The translations under genes and the position numbers were made by a program. Positions 56,829 through 64,000 of a stretch of DNA of 64,000 bases are shown piece after piece; the first letter of the stretch is position 1, and each line of letters opens with the position of its first letter. The stretch comes from Phaeoceros laevis (Eukaryota > Anthocerotophyta > Anthocerotopsida > Notothyladales), in the NCBI GenBank assembly GCA_049999765.1, contig JBNGIQ010009464.1, positions 256,862 through 320,861 on the forward strand, given 5' to 3'. The notes under the pieces were generated by a model that saw nothing but the letters and a program-made list of their open reading frames with translations, was not told the origin of the DNA and did no database searches.

Positions 56829-58232
56829 CTTGTTTGCCTGCTCCTGTAGCCACTCTCACCAGTTATTTATCGCAACGCACAGCTGCAGGGCAAACCTTTT
56901 TTTTTGCACATAGGATGCATTCCAGGAAATCTCACAGAAGACAATACCGAAATGTCACTCGCTTGTTTGCTTTCTTCAGCATGTGATCTTCCTGCATCTA
57001 GCATCACTTGTCCATCACTAGGACCTGGCCCATGAACTACATCTTGGAGTTGCCTCTTCTGTTGGAAATCTGCAGCCTGACTTCGAAGGACTGTTTTTCT
57101 GCCCATTCTGGCTAGCTCAACAAAATATGGGGTCTCTGCTAAGCTCCATAGTGAATCTCTATATGGAGGGCACCACTGACTTCCTCTGCTTTTCCTGAAG
57201 CCCACCAGTAAAGACTGTGCAAAGGTTACATGTCGCAGCTCGTATTGCAGCGCTCATATTAATCACTGTTTTCTGCACGATTCACCATCCATCATCCAAA
57301 GACCATGCAAACAAAGTTTATCCCTTAATCCTGCAACACTGTACAGGATCAGAGTTTATCCTGACAGGTGGGCCCCAAGTCATAGGACCTCCTTTTCTTA
57401 CCCTGAAGCCAAATGTAGGGATTCCGTGTCGTAGCGCTGCAGATGTAAGGAGGGTCCCCGAACCAGTTCTCCTCTTTGTGGAGTCGACGTCCAGTGTGCC
57501 TTATGTGCATCCCTCGTCAGCTGCCGGCCTAAAATTTTTTGAAGAACAGGAGGCCGCTGGCGGAAGTGGATAAAAGGTTTAGCAGTCGAAATTTTGCAGG
57601 ACACAGTTAGTCTAGGAGCAGCTGCAGCGGAATGCATTTTACAAGCAAGGCATCGTGCCTCCCATATGAGGCCGAATTTGGGGGGGTGCCTGTACTTTGC
57701 AAGACCATGCTTCAGTAACATTTTCTTGCAATTTCACTCTCAGTGTAACAAACCCAATTCAGCACATTATCGAATGATGGCTTACCACGAATGTGCACAC
57801 TTGATCGAATTCCAGGTGGTTTACGTTAAACCCTACACCCCCGTCTGTGAAGGAACACGTTATGAAGTCTTGGTCGGAAATTCTCCGGAGAGGAATGAAA
57901 GAAACTACAACCTGTTACAACCTGTTTGGGCACAACTTTTTGGATCAATTCGAACAGAACCCAGAGGCCACAAGCGTGTCACAATGACAAGCCAGAGCTT
58001 GGCCATTGCTGAAATTGAATGCAAAACTCCAGACTTATTACAATACTTTAATTCCAGATGGACAGTTGGACTTACGGGAGTCGTAGTTGTCCTTTTCTCG
58101 TGGGCTTATCACTGCCACACAGTAAGGTGTGGCATTTGCCCGAAACGTTACAACTAGAATGCATCTCCAAACTTTGTTCTTGCAGTAGATCACGAGGACC
58201 TGCTCAGCCTCTAACTCCTGCCAAATTTGTCA
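56829..58232. other. Divergent upstream region of ARP and the aldo/keto reductase
   Basis: A minus-strand frame at 56867-57205 (MGRKTVLRSQAADFQQKRQL within it) opens on the ARP strand but has no recognised domain and no upstream ATG. It could be a 5' exon or chance. Plus-strand frames at 57217-57573 and 57594-58157 are likewise unrecognised. No CDS is supported. Confidence 0.4.
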
Positions 58233-60196
58233 ATGGCGGCCTGCGCTTCCTCACTGTCGTTCTCCGCAGTGCATTCAATTTGTAGCTCACCATCGTCTCT
58301 TACGAAGAATTCAGGTCCCCTGAGCCGGTTGAGGACAAAATCTCTGCAGTCACTGGGACCGTGGAGATTCGGAAGGAGCAATGGGGCTACCAGGAGTCAA
58401 TTGCAGACCTCCGAAGCACCTGCAGATATTGATCCCGCCAGAATATTGATAGGCAGCGGGGAGGATAAGCTGGAGATATGCCGGGTGATCAATGGGATGT
58501 GGCAGACTAGCGGGGGTTGGGGCAAGATTGAGCCGCCCAAAGCTGTGGAAGCAATGCTCCGTCATGTGGACTCTGGATTCACCACCTTCGACATGGCTGA
58601 TCACTGTATGTACGTCGTCAGCCTTCAGAGCATTGAAGTTCACCTTTGCCAACCACGTTCTGTCATGGAACCCATTGTTACATCAACCTATGATTGCACA
58701 CTATGCAGATGGCCCTGCTGAGGACCTTTACGGACTCCTAATCAACAGAGTGCGAAGAGAGCGAGGAGACGAATTGGCAGCAAGAGTCCAGGGGTATACT
58801 GCTTCAACGATCCCAGCTAGCCTTGAAGTTTTCTGCCCCTTCTAATCAACATTTTGTATCAGAACAGACTCACAAAGTGGGTGCCTTCTCCGGTGAAGAT
58901 GACTAGAGACTATGTCGAAGCTAACATCGACCGGTCTCGAAAACGGATGGACGTCAAATGCCTGGATATGCTGCAGTTTCATTGGTATGTCCGTGTCCTA
59001 GGCAGTATCATAGATTTTATTCCGGAGTGAAAAAGACTACCACTCTCTGTAAAGCATCTCACTCCTGGCCTTCCCCTATCATTGTAGGTGGGACTATTCT
59101 AAACCTGGTTACCTGGATGCACTGAAGCATCTAGCGGACCTTAAGGAAGAAGGTTTGCTATGCTTCTAAGAAATTGGTCTTGTCTTACTTGTGAATGCTA
59201 ATGAGTGTTCAAATCAAGTTGGTTTGCTTTGTTAAGACCAGGAACCATTTGTATGTCAGGGAAAATCAAGACCGTTGCCTTAACAAACTTTGATACAAAG
59301 AGATTGCAGATCATTCTGGAAAACGGGATACCCATTGCTAGCAATCAGGTTGGAGACCTGCTTGTGGTTGTTGAATATTCCATCACACTGTTTGTTTCAG
59401 ATAGGTAGAGTCCTTTGACCATCACTATCTCGCAGGTGCAACATTCGCTAGTAGATATGAGACCCCAGAAGAGGATGGCAGAGCTGTGTAGCATGACTGG
59501 TGTGAGGCTTATCACGTAAGCCGCATCCACGTTACAGCTAAATGTGGTTGCTGCACAAGGGGTTCGCATTTACGCTGATGAGCTTCATATGGTTTCAGGT
59601 ACGGAACAGTAATGGGTGGCCTTCTTTCAGATAAGTTTCTGGATGCCAACATTACGATCCCTTTCGCTGGACCTCCACTGGACACTCCCTCACTCAACAA
59701 ATACAAGAGAGTACAGTCCTCCATCCTTGCGTTGTGATCTGTTCTGGAGGCTTGGGCTGAAGTTAATAGAGTATCATAACTTGCAAAAACAGATGGTGGA
59801 TGCTTGGGGCGGCTGGAAGTTATTTCAAGAGCTTTTGCGCACTTGTAAGGGAATTGCCGATAAGCATGGCGTTTCAATATCCACGGTTGCTGTTCGGTAC
59901 ATCCTCGACCAGGTAAGACGTCTCTGCTGCTTGCAATGCCAAAGTCACTGCTTCTGATGTATTTGATGACTTCGAGCTAAACTTGTGATACGGTCCCTTG
60001 TGTTATTTGGCAGCCAACGGTAGCTGGATCAATGGTGGGTGTCAGGCTTGGCATTTCAGAACATCTAAAGGACTCCCAGGCAGTGTTTGCCCTGAAGTTG
60101 GAAAAGGACGACGTTCTGAAGATAAATGCAGTAACAGCCAAAGGCAGAGATCTTTTTGACGTGATTGGTGATTGTGGTGATGAATATAGAGGATAG
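58233..60196 (+). CDS. Aldo/keto reductase, plastid-type (NAD(P)-linked oxidoreductase)
   Basis: Nine exons (58233-58605, 58709-58793, 58868-58984, 59088-59152, 59260-59348, 59436-59515, 59599-59710, 59793-59912, 60014-60196) give 407 residues with all phases consistent. The first 60 or so residues are Ser/Arg-rich, like a chloroplast transit peptide. The AKR barrel begins LEICRVINGMWQTSGGWG. The catalytic set is FDMADHYG (Asp, Tyr), GLTKWV (Lys) and LQFHWWDY (His). LKEEGKIKTVALTNFDTKRL, SNQVQHSLVDMRPQ, YGTVMGGLLSDKFLD and VGVRLGISEH complete the fold. This fits the plant group that includes Arabidopsis At2g27680, as I recall it. The substrate is not known to me; the family reduces carbonyls with NADPH. 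It converges on the SDR gene with 145 bp between stops. Confidence 0.92.
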
Positions 60197-60341
60197 TTTG
60201 GACTTTGCAGGATGTGGCACCAATATTGCCCCTTGCAAATGTAAAAACTTGTATATTATTAGCATTATGGTTAGTCTCTCTGCTGCCATACACAGCTCTC
60301 TGGTCCCAGGATATGACGAGACCACACACTTCCCACTTGGC

Positions 60342-61732
60342 TCACAGCTTACTAACGGGACCAGCACTTGAGTTTGGTCTCTTTTCTCCTCTAGATCGCT
60401 GCTCCACGATTCGAGTGAAGCTCCGGACAGCTTCTTTGGGGACCCGCCTTGGGCGAAATACATGGCCACCACCATCTACAGGGAGGGTAGCACCGTTTAT
60501 GTACAATGCTGCAAGGTGAAAAGAAGGCGTCAGTTGCTTGCAACTTGGCTTTGCATAAAAAGAGTCGTTGTTTTGACTGCACATACCTGCATCTGACACG
60601 AGGAACACTGCTGCTGATGCAATTTCCCCCGTTGTTCCCATTCTTTTCAGTGGGATATGAAGCGCACCCACATTCCCTGCTTCAGAGGGAGCAAGCTTGT
60701 CCATGCCTGGAGTGCCCTCGATAGGCCCTGGAGCAATGCCAACAGCACGTATACCATAATCTAGTCCCCATTCCAAAGCAAGCGATCTTGTGATTGAATC
60801 CACAGCAGCCTGCACAATACAAACAAAGCAATCATTTCTCCTGTGTAACAGAATTGTCCAGGATTTTCAGATGTGTTATTCGTCCCTCACTTGACAGTTC
60901 AAGTGAAACACTTCAAAGCTTTTTCCAATCATGCAAACAAGAGTGAGGGATGGCGGAAGCCTAACCTTAGCTGCGGAAACATGAATTTGATACCATTCTG
61001 CGGTGTAGTGCAGTGTTGCAGAGATGTTCAATATCACTCCACCTTCAGTCGATGCCTTGCCTTTACCACCCTTTTTCAAATACTCCACAGCTGCATGGCA
61101 CATTGTGAACGTGCCCACGGAGTCGATGTCAAGCACTGCAGGTAATGAACAATCGTCAGTATAGGCCGCGCATGACATCGTCAGAGATATCACAAAACGG
61201 AGCAAGTTGGAAGTATTGCCTGTACGAAACCCATTGGGAGAGAGATCTTCAGCTGGGCTAAGGAAGTTCCCTGCTGCGGAGTTGACAAGAATGTCCAATC
61301 TTCCCAGTTCCGCGACTGCTGACTCAACCACGTTTGCAGCGTCCTCCCTCTTACGTACGTCCCCAACAATTCCCACTGCCTGCTCCAGCAGATGCAACAG
61401 ATTGGTAAAAACCTAAATCTGGCTCACATACCTCGGTGCGTGCGTGCGTGCGTGCGTGCTATGTATATGCGTGGATTCCCACTGACTGCAAGTTCGTGAC
61501 ACGCCAGTCGGAACCAAAAAGGGGGTGTGCGTTAGGCGGGCACCTGTACGCCGTTAGCTCGAAGAGAGGCTACAGCTTCATCCAGAACCTGCTTCCTGCG
61601 GCCCATGATGGCAATTTTGGCACCATGCTTGCCGAATTGAGTGGCAATTTCATACCCTATTCCTGATCCACCGCCAGTGATCAGCGCCACTCGCCCTTGG
61701 AGAATTCCGGGCTTGAAGATGGAGTCCCCCAT
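60342..61732 (-). CDS. Peroxisomal 2,4-dienoyl-CoA reductase-type SDR
   Basis: Five exons (61544-61732, 61220-61379, 60966-61135, 60587-60809, 60342-60508) give 302 residues. Blocks are ALITGGGSGIGYEIATQFGK (dinucleotide loop), DILVNSAAGNFLSPAEDLSP, DIDSVGTFTMCHAAVEYL, LNISATLHYTAEWYQIHVSA with AAKAAVDS after it, GIAPGPIEGTPGMDKL and NGATLPVDGGGH. The YQIHVSAAK pattern with no standard YxxxK Tyr fits the DECR subgroup. The protein ends PVSKL, a canonical PTS1, so import into peroxisomes is predicted. There the enzyme removes dienoyl intermediates during beta-oxidation of unsaturated fatty acids. Intron 2 has a GC donor after 61220. Intron 1 carries a TGCG microsatellite. Confidence 0.93.
61436..61458. 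repeat. (TGCG)n microsatellite in SDR intron 1
   Basis: Five to six consecutive GTGC/TGCG units between exons 1 and 2 of the minus-strand SDR gene. Confidence 0.9.
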
Positions 61733-62131
61733 GGTTTAGTGCGGAGTGAAGACTAGGAGGCTGGCACAGCTGCAGGGACGATCCAGATCAGGTCGTCAGC
61801 TGACCCGGAAGAGGAGCAAAATATTCCCGGCTTTAATATGAGCCGAACAAAGCTGATTCCTTGCAGCTTTGCCCGCTACCTGGTGAGGGCGCCGAGCCTC
61901 TCAACCAGCTGGAGGACAGGCACGCATCGCTACCCTGCTGCAACTGGAATTAAGTTTGCTGATGATTCTTGCTTTAGCTATACTCTTTAACCCATAGTTG
62001 GACAACCTTTCGGGATTGCAGCTCTCATCAGTCCACGCGCCTGTGGATCATTCAGAAGCGGCTTTTCTTCCACGCAGCTCCGGGGTAGGGCAATTGGTGC
62101 AAGACAATATGCAGGTCCCCTGTCCCCGCTG
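61733..62131. other. Divergent promoter between SDR and thiamin pyrophosphokinase
   Basis: This 399-bp stretch separates the two start codons. It is probably a shared upstream region. The TPK reading frame may extend a little into it if an upstream ATG is used. No other gene is seen. Confidence 0.5.
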
Positions 62132-63483
62132 ATGCGCTACCTTTCCCGCCGGCTGAGCGGCAGGCAGGGTATCAGAATGGCGCAGCAGCGGATGCAGCAC
62201 AACACAGATTTTTTGTCGCCTGCTGCTGGGCAGTCAAACGTGCTGGTCATTCTGAATTTTGACCTGCCTCACTTCACACCCTCCATGTGGGAGCAAGGTT
62301 TGTATCCTGATACCCTCCTCTGTCTGTTCCTTGTTTTGTCTGGCTCGCATTGTAGACTTATGCTTCTTGTCTGGCCTGAGTAAATTTTGTGCAGGAGCTT
62401 TACTGCCATAAGGTTCTCATTTCAAGTTGTACCACAGCTCCACTCCGGGTGTGCGCAGATGGAGGTGCAAACAGACTTTACTATGAGCTCCCTCGCCTGC
62501 TTCCGGGCGAGGATCCTCTGAGCGTCCGCAGAAAGTACGCATTTGCTCTTCCTTTTGAGTCCCACTTGTCGCTTGGACAGTTGGCGCCTGCAGGAAAGGT
62601 CGCTAGTTCTCCTTGCTTCGCCTTCTGTCAGGTACAAACCAGATGTAATCATTGGGGATTTGGACTCCCTCGAACCTGAAGTGAGGGCATTCTATGAGAA
62701 CCTGGTAAGTAAACCTGTAGATGACAATCGTTGCGTCTGTAAATAACGAGGACGGAACGATTTGGTGCTGATGCCTGACTGGGCTGCAGGACACTGTAGT
62801 GATTGATCAGTCACATGACCAAGATACGACTGACCTCCATAAGTGTGTCGTTTATATCAGAGATTCTACTCCATCCTTGAGAGACTCATCGGTGAGTGTG
62901 AGTGGGGTGCTACCAAAGCTAGTCGGTGTTGCCTCGTCTCGTCCTCCATTCCTAATACATCCCCTGCTTGTTTATGTCCACAGCTAAGGCTGCTTGTGGT
63001 GGGCGCTCTAGGTGGGAGGTTTGACCATGAACTAAGCAATATCAACGTATTATACACGTTTGTGGAGATGCGAATTATCCTGCTCAGTCATGACAGTCTC
63101 CTGTTTCTGCTTCCCCGGGGCTACCACCATGAGATCCATGTAACTCCCCCACTTGAGGGTCGGCATTGTGGAATAGTCCCAATTGGCTCCCCTTCTATAA
63201 GCACCACAACAACAGGACTCAGGTGGAACTTAGGTAACAACCCCATGAAACCTCTTCGACAGTCTGAACAATATTTGGTGCTTCCAGGCCTTAACTTGCG
63301 TTTCTGAATTCCTTTGCAGAAGCAAGCCCGATGGCATTTGGAGCTCTGATCAGCACCTCCAACAGGCCAGTGAGTGAAAGGGTGACCGTACACTCTGACT
63401 CTGACCTACTTTGGACCAGTGAGATTTCCAAACATGAAAAGGTGCCCAGAGAAGACAGAACAGTGATAGGAGCCAAGAATTGA
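62132..63483 (+). CDS. Thiamin pyrophosphokinase
   Basis: Six exons (62132-62297, 62438-62534, 62632-62704, 62790-62891, 62984-63233, 63320-63483) give 283 residues with consistent phases. Family motifs are LRVCADGGANRLYYELPRLL, DVIIGDLDSLEPEVRAFYE, DQSHDQDTTDLHKCVVYI and LVVGALGGRFDHELSNINVL in the catalytic domain. TTGLRWNL and MAFGALISTSN sit in the thiamin-binding C-domain. The enzyme transfers pyrophosphate from ATP to thiamin to make the cofactor ThDP; plant forms are cytosolic. The N-terminal 40 residues (MRYLSRRLSGRQGIRMAQQR) are basic and longer than I expect, so translation may start at the second ATG (MAQQR) or the tail may be a targeting extension. Confidence 0.93.
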
Positions 63484-64000
63484 ATTAGTCGTAGCGTTCA
63501 CCACATTTGCAGGTGCAATGTGAAACAGATAGAAGTTCTTGAAGGCAGGTTGAGCTCCATAAAAGCCAGAGGTTCGCCAAACAATTCTTCCCAAGCCGTC
63601 AGAGGCAGAGAGAAAGATAACCTTGACGATGCTGTAGGCTCGACTTCAACAGCACTCACTACTGTCCACGCACCATTGCACCCTGCAGAGCAAAGCTCAA
63701 AACACTCATCCGGATAAACCTGTCAAAATTGAGGCACACTCGCAATTGCAGACTCCCTGCGCATTTCAACTTCAGGAGCCCGCCCGCCTACTAAAAGATG
63801 TTCTGGTGATCTCCATGAGCCAAACGGCAAAGGTGGTTGTAGTTGGTCATGTCTGCAGACGCAGCAAGAAGGAGGTGAGTAGGAGAGTAACAAGCAACCT
63901 TCCAGCATCCCTGCCAGGTCCAACGGCTCCAGACACTCACTGAAGTTGTCGCCGCAGTTGACGCAAAGCTCTGCCCGCAGCGACCCATCCGCCTCCGCAA
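63484..64000. other. 3' flank of TPK to window end; possible partial gene on minus strand
   Basis: The TPK 3' UTR is expected first. From 64000 back to about 63720 the minus strand is open in two frames. One reads CGDNFSECLEPLDLAGMLEG in a Cys-containing context and could be an exon of a gene starting beyond the window. I do not recognise it. Confidence 0.3.

Overview
This window is nuclear DNA from a green plant of the streptophyte line. The evidence is multi-exon genes with short GT-AG introns (mostly about 60 to 200 bp) and several plant-type proteins: an ALA-interacting subunit, an ATL-type RING-H2 ligase, an AP endonuclease with an N-terminal SAP domain, a plastid ABC1-like kinase, AGO4-clade Argonautes and a plant purple acid phosphatase. 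I cannot name the species. Genes are dense and often convergent or divergent. Two assembly gaps are present (100 N at 15047-15146, 10 N at 41243-41252). Exon boundaries were worked out by hand from splice signals, reading-frame phase and family conservation. Unless noted, each spliced CDS has a consistent phase and length.

Layout: 1.3-4.0 kb (+) is a plant protein of unknown role with a conserved C-terminal module. 4.5-5.0 kb holds fold-back and tandem repeats. 5.6-7.7 kb (-) is an Apollo/SNM1B-type nuclease. 8.5-10.9 kb (+) is a purple acid phosphatase. 12.3-13.7 kb (+) is a secreted tandem DUF3455 protein. 13.8-15.4 kb (-) is TRAX, interrupted by a gap and an apparent one-base frameshift. 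16.4-19.0 kb (-) is bystin/Enp1 and 19.6-22.9 kb (+) is Utp4/cirhin. These two 40S ribosome-assembly factors sit head to head across a 655-bp region carrying a telo-box and a 63-bp tandem repeat.

22-35 kb is a segmental tandem duplication. Two intact 22-exon AGO4-clade Argonaute genes (23.7-28.8 and 30.5-35.4 kb) are separated by a decayed copy of the 3' part of UTP4, so the duplicated unit ran from inside UTP4 through the first AGO. The copies differ by an expanded 12-residue C-terminal repeat, an 8-codon deletion in PIWI and one GC-AG intron. Both appear to have Asp where AGOs normally have the PIWI glutamate finger.

36-49 kb holds ALIS (+), an ATL RING-H2 ligase (-), a repeat-rich block (40-42.5 kb), a CAMK-like kinase (-) and a membrane RING-H2 protein (-). 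49.9-54.1 kb (+) is a plastid ABC1K. 54.6-56.8 kb (-) is the SAP-domain AP endonuclease ARP, whose last exon has a decayed duplicate downstream. 58.2-60.2 kb (+) is a plastid-type aldo/keto reductase, convergent with a peroxisomal 2,4-dienoyl-CoA reductase-type SDR ending in SKL (60.3-61.7 kb, -). 62.1-63.5 kb (+) is thiamin pyrophosphokinase.

The most interesting signals are the AGO duplication with its embedded UTP4 pseudogene and hairpin, the divergent ribosome-biogenesis pair, the tandem DUF3455 fusion, and four GC-AG introns. I found no evidence for a wholly new biological system.
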